From Cannabis sativa (Eukaryota > Streptophyta > Magnoliopsida > Rosales > Cannabaceae): 64,000 nt of DNA. The stretch lies in contig NC_083604.1 in assembly GCF_029168945.1 (NCBI RefSeq), positions 8,672,812 through 8,736,811 of the forward strand. Direction: 5' to 3'. The notes under the pieces were generated by a model. It had not been told where the DNA came from and ran no database searches. It saw nothing but the letters and a program-made list of their open reading frames with translations. The position numbers and the translations under genes were made by a program. Below are positions 46,541 through 59,262 of the stretch, piece by piece (the first letter of the stretch is position 1; the number at the start of each line of letters is the position of its first letter).

Positions 46541-48445
46541 TGTTGGGTTTTATGCCCTAAATAAAACTCATTTCAATATAATCAGATTTACTTATTAATA
46601 TAGATCAGAAATAACATTTAATGTTGCATGGTTCACATGATTTATTTCATGATTATATGTACATAATGTATAAATTCATCTGAAACCCTTTTCACATACT
46701 TGATCCTGTTTATTGTGCCGTCAACACATTGGAAAGTAAACATGACTATGTGAATAAAGTTTCCTAGATTTATCAGACATAGGGTTTTACTGATATGATA
46801 ATCTACAACAGAGTTTACTTGCATTTGGAGAAATGCTATGTTCTTTCCAGAATATTGGTTAAAGTGAAGCTCAGGTTGGATGAATGGAGTATGCATCGGA
46901 AGGGACCGATATTGAACTTTGACTTAGATTTATTAAACTTACCGTAATATCTATTCAAGTCAATATCGCCTAGTTGATCCTAGATCAAATGTTCTTAATC
47001 CTGTTATGATTAGGCTCAATCTTGAAAGGCTATTCGTGTTCTTTGATTTGTTAGTTAAGCCTACTTTTAGGTCAGGGTGATACTTACATTTTGGGAACAC
47101 GGTAGTGCAATTGAGTGGGAGCGCTAGCATAAACATGGAATCTATAGCTTCTATCTGGCGAATAGTAAGCAAAGGATGATCTCCTTCGAGCTTGACCAAA
47201 CGAACATAAATGGTGGAGTACTCATTTCACATAAGTTGAAATATCATTTATACGGGGTCAAGTGTTTTAAGGAATAAATACATTGTAGGGTGTAACGGTA
47301 ATTTAATCCCTTTACAGTGTAGATCATTCATATAGAGGATCAGTGATCACATTAGGATTATAACAATGGATAACTAATGATGTGTCTATATGGTGGAACA
47401 TATAGAGCATTCTATATACCGAGAGTGCAATTCTAAGTTCTATGCGTGGATTCAACGAACAATTAATAAGTTAGTGAATTTTAGTGCTAAATTCTTGATC
47501 TACTTATTGGAAGCTCGGTTATATAGACCCATGGTCCCCGCACTAGTTGAGATAATATTGCTTGTAAGACTCATATAATTGGTTTTGATTAATCAATTAT
47601 AATTCTCAAATTAGACTATGTCTATTTGTGAATTTTTCACTAAGTAAGGGCGAAATTGTAAAGAAAGAGTTTTAGGAGCATATTTGTTAATTATGATACT
47701 TTGTATGGTTCAATTAATAAATATGATAAATGACAATATTATTTAATAATTATTTATAGTTATTAAATAGTTAGAATTGGCATTTAAATGGTTGAATTTG
47801 AAAATTGGCGTTTTTGAGAAAATCAGATGCAGAAAAGATAAAACTGCAAAATTGCAAAAAGTGAGGCCCAAATCCACTAGTATAGGGCCTGCCACTTTTG
47901 TAGGAAATTTAAACTGATATTTTCATTATTTTAATTCCAAATAATTCAAACCTAACCCTAGTGGAATGCTATAAATAGATAGTGAAGGCTTCAGGAAAAT
48001 TACACTAAAATTTCTAGACTTTTCTTCTGACTTCTGATTCAGAAAAACCTGAGCCTTCTCTCTCCCTATCTTTGGCCGAATCCACTCTCTTTCTCTTCCT
48101 CATTGAGTTTTCGAAATTCTTAGTGTATGAGTAGTGCCCACACACAGCAAGTGATACCTCAATCATAGTGAGGAAGATCGTGAAGAAAGACATTCAGCAG
48201 AAGGAGTTTCAGCATCAAAGATTCAGAGAAAGAGATCCAGGTTCAGATATTGATAATGCTCTGCTACAGAAAGGAATCAAGGACTAGATATCTGAACGGA
48301 AGGAGTCATTATATTTCGCTGCACCCAATGTAAGGTTTCTTAACTTTATATGTGTTTAATTTATCGTTTTAGAAAGTTCTTATTTAGGATGTTAATAAAC
48401 ATACTTGTGAGTAGATCTATGATCCTGGTAAAATAAATTCCAACA
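46541..48445 (+). repeat. 5' LTR of the 46541-56691 element
   Basis: 1905 bp. It includes a CTATAAATAGATAG promoter (about 47967-47981) and a pyrimidine-rich leader (CTTCTCTCTCCC, about 48054). Small open frames inside it recur in the 3' LTR and are not genes. Confidence 0.92.
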
Positions 48446-51400
48446 AATGGTATCAGATCCATGGTAATTGATTTACTTGCAAGAAATTTGGACTTTAAAA
48501 CGATTGTTTGTTTGTTTTTGGATGGTATCATGTTGTATTGAGTGTTATTTGATGATTGATTGATGTTTGTGAATTTTCGTGAAAAATAATTGCGATTCTG
48601 TTTCTGGAATTATTTTTATTGGATAGTATGGAAAAAATTAAGAAAGTTACTTTTTTACAGAACTCAATTTCGATTTAATTTGAATTAGTTATGATTTTTT
48701 GAAGATTCGGAAAAATCGGAGCTGTGCTGAAATTTTCCTGCGATCGCGAAACCTGTCCGTACAGCTCACAATTTTTTCGTTTTTCTTCGTTTTTTCATGC
48801 TTTTTCGTGGAATTAACTTCCGATTTTTTGTGTAGTTCTGTATTTATACTATTACTATTTCTAATTCAATTCTAATTATCATTTTGAATTAATTTAATAT
48901 TTTTTAAATTTAATTCAAGATATTAGTGTAATTTGAATTTGAAAATAGTTAGTATCTATCTTTTTGCTTAAAATCTATCTTATTTTAAAATTTGATTATA
49001 TCTTATCTTATTTTTAAATTTAAGGTCAGATTTAAAATATTTTAAATTAATTTTTTTTTAATAAATTGACCTTATTTAAATTTAAAATAAGATAACTATA
49101 ATCATGTAATTTTAAATAGATATAAGATATTTTGCTAACTTTTAAATTTTGTTATTTTATTTATTTAAATTACATTTAATATCTGAAAAAGATATTCATT
49201 TATCTTTTCTAATTTTTTATTTAATTTTTATTTATAAAATAACATTTAAATTTTAAAAGTAGTTAGCAAATTTTGAAATGATATTTAGGTTGGTTGAAAC
49301 CTAATTTTTCAAAATTGTAGGTTTAATTTTAAATTTAAATTTTTTTAAAATTTTTGAAATTTTTAATTTTATTTTATTTTAATTTTTCGAAAAATAAATA
49401 TTTTATTTATTTAATTAATTATTTCGAAATTAATTATTTAATTTAAAATTAAATAAATCCTACATCCAACTATCCAGCTAACCTTGTTGCATGAGTATGT
49501 GTTTTAGCTTGTTTGTAAGTTTTCAAAACCTATTATTACTTGATTGCAAATAGCCATGGTTACTTTTTGCCAGATCTAATGATCTGATGGCTCCCTTGGT
49601 CAAGTAAATAATTTGTAACAGGTATATTTACGATCTTCTTTCTTCTATGTATGACCTAGCAACATGATAGGACCCATCAAAGTGTGCATGTGTGAGCCTA
49701 TGTGTTTAATTTTATTATAGATGCATATAGGTTGTTGTTGCTAAAATAAATTATCATAGTTCTTGATAGAATTTATTTAGGCTCATTTAGTTTTTGGGCC
49801 TATTCGATTAATAACAGTTGTTCTTATTAAGGTTAAATTCCTCTCTTTTGGGCCTTGTGTGAGAGTTGGGAGCCATAGTAGTGGGTACGACATACTGAAC
49901 CCAGCACCCCCTCACATGAACCACCCCAATTGCGAAGGCCCATTTTCCTGATTTGAATAACTGTACTAGGTTAATTAAACTAGTTTAACCTAATAAAATT
50001 GATTAGCAACATAATTAATTTCATTTATTTTGAAATTAATTTAAGAAAATTATAGTTTAAAGAATTTTTTATTCTAAGCTAAACTATATGTATTTTCTTG
50101 TATTTAATTAAATATAGAATTATAACCATCTAGATTCTTTCTGGAGCTTAATTTAAATTTTCATTAAATATTCCTATTTAAGTTGATATTTAGTTATCTA
50201 CAACTAACCAACTTAAATCTGAATATCTTTTGAATTTCAAATTTCAAAATTAAGTTGAGGAATTTTAGGCATTGGTTATTAAGATTCTTTAGATATTTTT
50301 TAAGTTAATATCTTTTCGAAATTAACTTAAAATGGAATATTTTCAAATTAAGTGGTTATAACTTAATTTTTGAGATTTAATTAAATTTAAATTTGAAAAA
50401 TATTTAAGTTCTAGATTTTTTCTAATATAACTTAAATTAGATATTTTTTCGAATTTTGTGGAAAAGATACTTAGTCAAATAAGATATTTTCTAGATAGTT
50501 ATTTCTAGACTACTTATTATTTCTAATATTAAATAGGAAAATATTATACATTGTGAAATTAATTATTTAAATAATTAATTTTGGTACAATTTATTTTAAG
50601 TATATTTTTTCATAGTATTAAACTAGAGATTAATAATTAAGCATTCTCTACACTTAATTATTTATTTCTTGAATTTAATACATTTAATTAATTTGAAAAT
50701 TAAATATCTAAGTTGATTTTCACCATGATACTTAAATATTTCTTTTTCATGACACTTAATTAAATAGAAAATTATTTTTAGTTGAAATTTATTTTTTCAA
50801 CTAAATTTAAATAATTTTCAAAATATATTTTTTCTTTATTTTATTAATCAAATTTCGATATTGCATTTCTTAAATGCTGGAATTTCGAATTTTATTTGAA
50901 AAATAGATTAAGTTGTAAATTAATTATTTATTTTAATTAATTCTTGGATCAACTTAAATCAATGAATTTTTCATTTATTGATTAATTTAAAATAAATTGA
51001 ATTAAAGTATATTATTAGAAATTGAATTAATTAGTCAAAGGAAAATCTAGATAGATGATATTTTTGCTTGAAGTATTTTTCTAATGTATTTAATTAAATA
51101 GAAAATTAATATTTAAGTTAATTTTCATCATCATACTTAAATATTTGAAATTTTTTATTATATATTTAATTAAATAGGAAAATTATATTTTTTGTTGTAA
51201 ATTAATTTTATTAATTAATTTTGGGCCAACATTAAATTAGAATAATTTTTCCAGGATTTATTTTAACATGCATTTTTTCGAAAATTTATTCTTAAATACT
51301 TTAATTTTTCGAAATGCAATATATATTTATAGAAAATTAAATTTGAGTTGTAAATTAATTTAAATTAATTTTGTAACAACTTAAATTGAATATTTTTCTA

Positions 51401-52780
51401 AATATTTATTGGAAATTATTACTAAGATGGAAATAATTCATGTTATTTTCATATCCATCTAAGTAAAATTTATAAATATTAAATTAAAATTTATATTTAG
51501 AATTTTTCATTCTAAATTGGAAATTTTAATTAAATAAATATATATATTTAAAATAAATAAAGAGAATCAAAGAAAATACAACTCACGTTAAATAATGAGC
51601 TTTTAATCAAAAGACATTCGATCTCCATTGTGGGTTTTACACCGTGTTTGTTTTAGTGAGTAATCCTCCCTAATGGAGGAACGTTCATTAGCAATTTCGC
51701 ACCGTTTAACCTCGCATGATAAGTAGTTTGTAAGTGTTTTGTATGGTATGGATCACCCTAATGGTGGCGACCATACTTGACTTGCAAGTTATGAAACAAT
51801 GGTGGAAGCTCATAAGATAGAATTGCCTTGACTCTCGCCTAAACGGGACAACGCTGAATTCTAATCTTGATCGAATAAAAGGTTGCTAGAATGTTTATCA
51901 TTTTAGATGAGCTAACAACTCTATTCAATGGATGATGCTTTGACTCTCGCCTAAACGGGACACTGTATCAGTTTGTTGAAAAACCTTGGAAATTATTTAG
52001 GATTGTATGTTTTAGTATTTTCACTTGTCATTCCTACTTGCTATATGCTTATAATTTCTGAATTGTGTATGAATTTATATTGAACCATGTTATTTTCTGT
52101 TATTAAGTTGTAGTTTAATTTCGAATCTTCATTGTTGGTCTAACATGTTTGTTTTTCTAATGAGATAAATCCCTAATGGATTTTCACCATTAGACATACA
52201 TAATAATGTAAGATCTCGAAAGATAAATATTGTATATGCAACATCTAGCTGTTCATCAATTGATGACACCTTAGACTAGTATTTTTACAATATGAAATAA
52301 GAAGATTACATAAATAAGATTACTTTGTCATTAGCTAATCGAAGCATCGTTGGATTCTTATTTATAAACGAAATTATCCTAATTCCTCTTAGCTTATTCA
52401 TTTCGAATTAGCTCAATAATATATCATTGGATGAATGGTCTATAAATCATTTCATGTCATTATATTTTCTCTTAAGAAATTAAATGATGCATATGATTAT
52501 AATCCCGAAATTCTATTCCCAATTGATATAAATCCTCAATCTTAGAAATCTCCTACTTGTATGGGCAAATCTGACTTAGAGTTTGTATTAGTAATGGTGG
52601 TCCAAGATAGAATTACTCATTATATTTTGTATAAATTTAAGTCTTTGACTTTAATTTTAGATTCCAAATAGAAATTTTCTTATATTTCTAATTCCAGAAT
52701 ACAATACAGTTACACTTTCTCAAGTGTTTAATATCCATCTTCTATTAATGGATTAAAACTGTATGGAATATGAGTTAGGT
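48446..52780 (+). other. AT-rich noncoding interior of the second copia element
   Basis: No open frame of note. It holds many A/T palindromes, such as a 26-bp perfect one at 50556-50581 and a 21-bp stem with one small bulge at 50767-50819. A more balanced island at 51580-51970 contains two copies of TTGACTCTCGCCTAAACGGG (about 51828 and 51940). The ancestral gag should have been here but cannot be recognised. Confidence 0.7.
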
Positions 52781-54780
52781 ATTCTGTGACCAGGATCCAC
52801 TTGCAGTATTCTAAGAACTCTTTGATGTAACTAAACCTATGTCATCAATAGACACTACCACATTTTTCATTAATCTATGGCATTTGTATCTTGTTCATAG
52901 TGGATTTGACAAGATCAATCTCTGCAAAGACTTAATATGCCTATATCCACTAAAAGTAGTTCATCTCATTCGCAGATGGATGTACATTCATGGGTGGATA
53001 TGAGTTTTTCGTTGTATTCTTAAAATGATCACTCTAGATTATACCTTATGTAAAGAAATTTGAAATGTTTGAAAAATTTCATAAATTTCTAGCAATGGTT
53101 AAAACCATTAAGGTAAGTGGTTAAAGATCTTGCGAACTGATAGGGGTGGAGAAATAGTTAGTAGATATGCAGTTCAAAGATCATTAAATTGATTTTTGAA
53201 TTATATCCAAACTTACCTCCCCAGAAATTTCGAGTTGCATGTTGATGATTAGTTACTAGTCGTTGCCTAATTCCTTCTATGGTAATACAATTTCAGAATG
53301 ATGTAATGATTGTATACTTATGTAAATCATTACTAGATTCATGGATGACCTAATCAAAATCTTAAGAAAAGCTAGAACTGTTAACCATGGTTTGTTAGCT
53401 GTTCTAAGTGATTAGGGGTGGACGATCCCATTGTCAATAGATGAGAAAGTGTTTGTTCAAAAAAATACTACTTTTCTAAGAAAATGACTAAGTCTGAAAA
53501 ACAAGTAGCAAATAAAGGAGATATTTAATTCTTGATTCCAAAAGTGTTCTATCATCTTACATATGATGATCCCACTGCCTCTGTTGTCTTGTCACAACCA
53601 AAGAGGTTTATACCATTTAGTTTTCTTCGACATAATTCACGTTACCTTGTCGTAGTGGGAGAGTTTCTAGGAACTCACCTTCTTATGACTTGGGAGACAC
53701 TAGTGATTAAAATCCATTGTGAGTTTAAACAAGTAATGGATTGTCAAGATAAGAAACTAAGAAGAAAGCCAATGGAACTATGGTTTAATCCATTCACATG
53801 GAATAACCTAAAGTTTTCTATTACAAGGACATAAAAGGAAATTTTCGTTTATAAGTCCATTCAATGGACTTAACAAAACTTCCTGTTCCTAGTATTATAG
53901 GTTTGAGTTTATCTAAACCTATGGCTTGTGGTATACCTGGTAATTACTTACTCTAATGCAAGCAACTTACTTTAGTAAGATGCTAAAGCATTTTCTTTCT
54001 AATGGCAATCTATAGAAGCTTCACAACTTCTTAGACATAGATTTTATTTATCTAAGGAAAAGTGTCAACTATTCCAAAAAAGATAAAGTCATGAAAGAAT
54101 TTCTTAAATCAACAGTGAGAGATGTTAGATATGCTTTTGTATGCCTTAGACCAGACACCTGCTGTTGAGTGGGAGTAATGAGTAGGTATCAGACTAATCC
54201 AGGAGAAGAACATTGGAAGACAATCAAGTAAATCTTAAAATTAAGAAGAGGAACTATATGTTAGTCTATAAGGGTGTGTTTAAAACTCTTAGACTACACC
54301 ATATCAGATTTTGAAATTTGCCTTAGTGCTAGAAAATCTTTCTGATAAGATGGTGGTTACTCTAGGGGTGGAATAGTGATTTTGGAGAAGTGTAAAAACC
54401 TGTCTGAAGTCTCTAGATCTACCAGGAAGGGACTGAATGTTAAAGTTACAGGAAAGGTACTTATTCAGTCTAAGGAAAGTTCTATACATTTTTGGCATCA
54501 TTCCAAATTGCCTTAAACTACTAGTGTTAATTTCCTGATTAACCAAAAGTAGTTGCCAAAGATATAGAATCCAGTATCCCAAGAGAGTAGACATATAGAG
54601 AGGAATTTCACATTATCAATGATTTTGTGATTAAAGGAAGAGTAATGGTGGAGAAAAGGTTGTGGTTAATTCAACCTTTCAGATCCTATTACGAGGAGTT
54701 TACTACTACTACACTTGATTTGTATATCGAGGTGTTGAGATTATTTGAAACGCACTTTTTGTTTTATATTAGTGCAAGTG
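52780..54780 (+). pseudogene. Strongly decayed copia pol
   Basis: Short pieces of copia pol survive in the right order with stops and shifts between them. There is an integrase scrap with LRTDRGGE (about 53130-53152). A late RT/RNase H segment (about 54135-54270) reads in pieces as a C-T-R-P-D motif, R-Y-Q-x-N-P-G-E-E-H-W-K and Y-M-L-V-Y-K-G. No YVDD box or complete domain is visible. The truncated inverted copy at 39994-43366 carries the same decayed stretch, so the decay came before these copies moved. The open frame at 53532-53834 is not a recognisable protein. Confidence 0.65.
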
Positions 54781-54786
54781 GGAGTT

Positions 54787-56691
54787 TGTTGGGTTTTATG
54801 CCCTAAATAAAACTCATTTCAATATAATCAGATTTACTTATTAATATAGATCAGAAATAACATTTAATGTTGCATGGTTCACATGATTTATTTCATGATT
54901 ATATGTACATAATGTATAAATTCATCTGAAACCCTTTTCACATACTTGATCCTGTTTATTGTGCCGTCAACACATTGGAAAGTAAACATGACTATGTGAA
55001 TAAAGTTTCTTAGATTTATCAGACATAGGGTTTTACTGATATGATAATCTACAACAGAGTTTACTTGCATTTGGAGAAATGCTATGTTCTTTCTAGAATA
55101 TTGGTTAAAGTGAAGCTCAGGTTGGATGCATGGAGTATGCATCGGAAGGGACCGATATTGAACTTTGACTTAGATTTATTAAACTTACCGTAATATCTAT
55201 TCAAGTCAATATCGCCTAGTTGATCCTAGATCAAATGTTCTTAATCCTGTTATGATTAGGCTCAATCTTGAAAGGCTATTCGTGTTCTTTGATTTGTTAG
55301 TTAAGCCTACTTTTAGGTCAGGGTGATACGTACATTTTGGGAACACGGTAGTGCAATTGAGTGGGAGCGCTAGCATAAACATGGAATCTATAGCTTCTAT
55401 CTGGCGAATAGTAAGCAAAGGATGATCTCCTTCGAGCTTGACCAAACGAACATAAATGGTGGAGTACTCATTTCACATAAGCTGAAATATCATTTATACG
55501 AGGTCAAGTGTTTTAAGGAATAAATACATTGTAGGGTGTAACGGTAATTTAATCCCTTTACAGTGTAGATCATTCATATAGAGGATCAGTGATCACATTA
55601 GGATTATAACAATGGATAACTAATGATGTGTCTATATGGTGGAACATATAGAGCATTCTATATACTGAGAGTGCAATTCTAAGTTCTATGCGTGGATTCA
55701 ACGAAGAATTAATAAGTTAGTGAATTTTAGTGCTAAATTCTTGATCTACTTATTGGAAGCTCGGTTATATAGACCCATGGTCCCCGCACTAGTTGAGATA
55801 ATATTGCTTGTAAGACTCATATAATTGGTTTTGATTAATCAATTATAATTCTCAAATTAGACTATGTCTATTTGTGAATTTTTCACTAAGTAAGGGCAAA
55901 ATTGTAAAGAAAGAGTTTTAGGAGCATATTTGTTAATTATGATACTTTGTATGGTTCAATTAATAAATATGATAAATGACAATATTATTTAATAATTATT
56001 TATAGTTATTAAATAGTTAGAATTGGCATTTAAATGGTTGAATTTGAAAATTGGCGTTTTTGAGAAAATCAGATGCAGAAAAGATAAAACTGCAAAATTG
56101 CAAAAAGTGAGGCCCAAATCCACTAGTATAGGGCCTGCCACTTTTGTAGGAAATTTAAACTGATATTTTCATTATTTTAATGCCAAATAATTCAAACCTA
56201 ACCCTAGTGGAATGCTAGAAATAGATAGTGAAGGCTTCAGGAAAATTACACTAAAATTTCTAGACTTTTCTTCTGACTTCTGATTCAGAAAAACCTGAGC
56301 CTTCTCTCTCCCTATCTTTGGCCGAATCCACTCTCTTTCTCTTCCTCATTGAGATTTCGAAATTCTTAGTGTATGAGTAGTGCCCACACACAGCAAGTGA
56401 TACCTCAATCATAGTGAGGAAGATCGTGAAGAAAGACATTCAGCAAAAGGAGTTTCAGCATCAAAGATTCAGAGAAAGAGATCCAGGTTCAGATATTGAT
56501 AATGCTCTGCTACAGAAAGGAATCAAGGGCTAGATATCTGAACGGAAGGAGTCATTATATTCCGCTGCACCCAATGTAAGGTTTCTTAACTTTATATGTG
56601 TTTAATTTATCGTTTTAGAAAGTTCTTATTTAGGATGTTAATAAACATACTTGTGAGTAGATCCAAGATCCTGGTAAAATAAATTCCAACA
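54787..56691 (+). repeat. 3' LTR of the 46541-56691 element
   Basis: 1905 bp, equal in length to the 5' LTR with no indels noticed. In this copy the promoter word reads CTAGAAATAG (one base different), which may weaken its TATA box. Confidence 0.92.
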
Positions 56692-56696
56692 GAATC

Positions 56697-56951
56697 ACCA
56701 TTAGTTCTGTTTTGTGCACTTGATTCTCCATTGATGTAAGTTGTAATCTTTGTCATTAATCAATAAAGTAATCACAGCCTATAGAGTTGTTTCTACCCTG
56801 GGATTAGGTCCAAGTTTTATCCAAAACTTGTGACTGAACCTCGTTATTTCTTGCTGTCTTTTATTAATCTGGTTTGATACATTTTCTGGCTTATCATTCT
56901 AAGCCAATTTATTCTTGCATTGTGTTCTTGTTGGTGCTTTAGTGCACAACA
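56697..56951 (+). repeat. 3' LTR of the host copia element, right part
   Basis: Resumes at ACCATTAGTTCTG after the second copy of the GAATC duplication and ends GTGCACAACA at 56951, matching the 5' LTR end. The two halves together make a 541-bp LTR. Confidence 0.9.
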
Positions 56952-58110
56952 GAGGAACTTACACACCATACTGTTTTGTCCTATTTTATTTTAATTTTAC
57001 TGTAGTAAGGAAAAAATTACTTTTTTACTATTTTTTTATACGGTATATTGTATACTATTTTTTTAAAATTTTTGAAAATAAAACGTTATATATATATAAC
57101 ATGGTAAAACTGTCAAGCTTAAAAATTTGAAAATATTATATGTGCTTATATAGGGCATTTTTATGTATATATAATAAAGATAAAAATATTATCAAAATCC
57201 AGTGAGTCGGCACATTAAATATTTATACAGTCTACAAATAAAAAATTATAGGGATAAGTTGATAATTACCAATTTTTATTTTACATTCACTAAAAATAGC
57301 TGCAAAATAAATTTAATTAAAATATACCCTTTTTTATAATTGAACTGTCTAATATACCCCACGACTTTGATTAATGGAATTGCAGGCGACTCCGACTCCT
57401 CCATAGAAATTAAACTCACGCAAGCTCCACCACGAGTCTACCATTGCCAGCGTTCCTCCAATTACTCTACCACCGATTACAACCACAATCGCTATAATCA
57501 TAACTACAATAAAAAATAAAGCAAGCAAATTCAAGCATTAAGAAAAATATAATTCCTACTATCCAAATGAATTTTCTTATCTTTGTCATTCCAATCATCA
57601 TCACATTACATTTATGCTTATCCATTACCACATCCTTCCAATAAGTACCTTGCTTTACTTTTATAACTAATATGGCGAAACTCTTCTTCGGGTACCTTAT
57701 CGACCATACATGGAGGATTGGGTTGAGCCGCCGACTGAGGGATGAACGTGAAAATGTGCGCCCACAAAAGACGGAAGACTGGGCCAGAATCGTCAATTGT
57801 TCAAAAAAGAAAGAAGGTGACAGAGGTTATCGTGTTATTTAGAGATGTGATTGAATTTTATTTCTTTTTACTAACCTAAGGCTATAACGGGAACAAAACT
57901 CAGAAAATCAAAGAATATTAAAAGGAAGGTAAAAATTAAAACAGGTGCAATAGAGTGGTTATAGAGTATAATTTCCTCAAAATTATAATTATACCTCTTC
58001 TTCTAAAGCTTCAGCCGCACGAATCAGAAAACACACCTTCGGAAGCTTCGAACGATCAACTAAGGAAGACAACCGAAATGAAACCCAACAAGGTGGAAAT
58101 CCGCCATTAA
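56952..58110. other. Intergenic DNA left of the AAA-ATPase remnant
   Basis: AT-rich to 57340, then more balanced. No protein was recognised on either strand. The minus-strand frames at 57349-57534 and 57467-57796 look random. Part of it could be the eroded 5' region of the AAA-ATPase pseudogene, but no domain is visible. Confidence 0.5.
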
Positions 58111-58114
58111 TTCT

Positions 58115-58895
58115 GGCAACTTAACCTAGAAAATCTAGCTTGATAGCTGCCATGGTTAATTACCTCAAGTTTAATATCTATGATTTGGAGCTGACCCATT
58201 TGAATAGAAACTCTGATCTTAGGAGATTGTTGGTTTCGACTGAGAATAAATCTATACTTGTGATTGAAGATATTGATTGCAGTGTTCAGTTGGAAAACAG
58301 GGGATGTAATCAAGGTAGTTATGGTCAAAATGACAGCCAGGTGAGATAAGAGATCTTATATTCTTGTCTCTTTCTTCCATTCTACACTGTATCATATTCA
58401 TATATGACTACTTGGTAATGATTTTTAATAATTGAATCATATCTGAAATTTGACAGCTGACTCTATCTGGGCTGCTTAATTTCATTGATGGGTTATGGTC
58501 AAGCTGTGGAGATGAGAGAGAATAATAGTGTTTACAACTAATTACAAGGCCAAACTTGACCCTGCATTGTTGAGACCAGGCCGAATGGACATGAATATAT
58601 CAACATGTCTTACTGCACACCATCTGAGTTTAAGACTCTTGCTTTTAACTATCTTCGAATGAAAAATCACCATTTATTTGGAAAAGTTGAGGAGTTGATC
58701 AAGGAGGTTGAGGTGACCCCTGCTGAGGTTGCAGAGGAGATTATGATAAGCAATGACCCGAATACAGTTCTACCTAGACTCATTGAAACTCTCCAGAAGA
58801 AGAAGATGATGAAGCTTGGTGAACAAGTAAAAGGAAAACAAAAGAAGATGAGCATGGCTACCAGTAAGAGGAAGAAAAGGTCCACTTTGAGATGA
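58115..58895 (+). pseudogene. BCS1-like AAA-ATPase, 5' truncated with frameshifts
   Basis: C-terminal half of a plant AAA-ATPase of the BCS1/AATP1 group (membrane-bound ATPases). It begins within a damaged Walker A (..KSSLIAAMVNYLKFNIYD, with R in place of the final G and no upstream P-loop). It continues with DLRRLLVSTENKSILVIEDID (Walker B) to 58340, then a GT..AG intron (about 58342-58456). The next exon has LTLSGLLNFIDGLWSSCGDER, then a shift near 58518, a stretch encoding the F-T-T-N and L-L-R-P-G-R motifs, and a second shift near 58595. The tail, from MSYCTPSEFKTLAFNYL, is open to 58895 and is lysine-rich. Each shift looks like two extra bases (AG and AT). It is not functional. Confidence 0.85.
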
Positions 58896-59262
58896 ATTAG
58901 GACCAGTTTAGCAAGTGTTTTTAAACAGCTTTTACTTTGAGATGTGTATTACTTGATGTATCCTTTTTTGAATAATTTGGTACCCAGAACAGAATGTAAT
59001 TTTAGTGTTAAAAACATATTTTACAATCTAATGGCTACTAGTAATGGAAAGCAAAATACACATGTAATCTAAAGCTTTAATTATGACATTCATAATAATA
59101 CATGTATTCCTACCTGAAAAGAAAATGACATAAAGAAACAAAAACTCATAAATTACAGGGGCCTGTACATTCTTCTCTTTGAAAAGCAAAAAATAGTAAC
59201 GCCCATAAGAAGAGGACAAAAGAAAGAAGTTGATACAACTACAATTTACAGCACCGTGAGGT

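Larger units (their letters stand above)
46541..56691 (+). mobile_element. Young complete non-autonomous copia element in the host 3' LTR
   Basis: LTRs 46541-48445 and 54787-56691 are both 1905 bp, TGTTGGGTTTTATG to AATTCCAACA, and are flanked by the perfect target duplication GAATC (46536-46540 and 56692-56696). I count about 17 differences between LTRs (near 0.9%). The primer site TGGTATCAGATCC (48448) is a variant of the initiator tRNA-Met site; the purine tract AGTGGGAG ends the interior. The interior is 6.3 kb, mostly AT-rich noncoding DNA, with only a decayed pol in its last 2 kb. A recent jump by an element without working genes implies help in trans. Confidence 0.93.
38369..56951 (+). 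mobile_element. Ty1/copia element with gag-pol, host of two nested insertions
   Basis: 5' LTR 38369-38895, tRNA-iMet primer site 38898-38909, gag-pol 38970-46160, 3' LTR from 46255 interrupted at 46540 and resumed at 56697-56951. Removing the complete insertion (46541-56691 plus one target duplication) and the inverted fragment (39994-43366) leaves about 5.1 kb, the usual size for copia. Flanking bases aagag and gagga do not form a clean target duplication. It is an older element, with three in-frame stops plus a deletion in pol. Confidence 0.9.

Noticed and set aside
46642..47578. Open frames of 84, 79 and 62 codons, also present at 54888-55445
   Set aside because: They lie in LTRs and repeat only because the LTRs are copies.
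38364..56956. A target duplication for the host copia element
   Set aside because: Flanks aagag and gagga share only GAG; not enough to claim a duplication.
57349..57796. Two minus-strand open frames left of the AAA-ATPase remnant
   Set aside because: Sequence looks random, without domain or splice signals.
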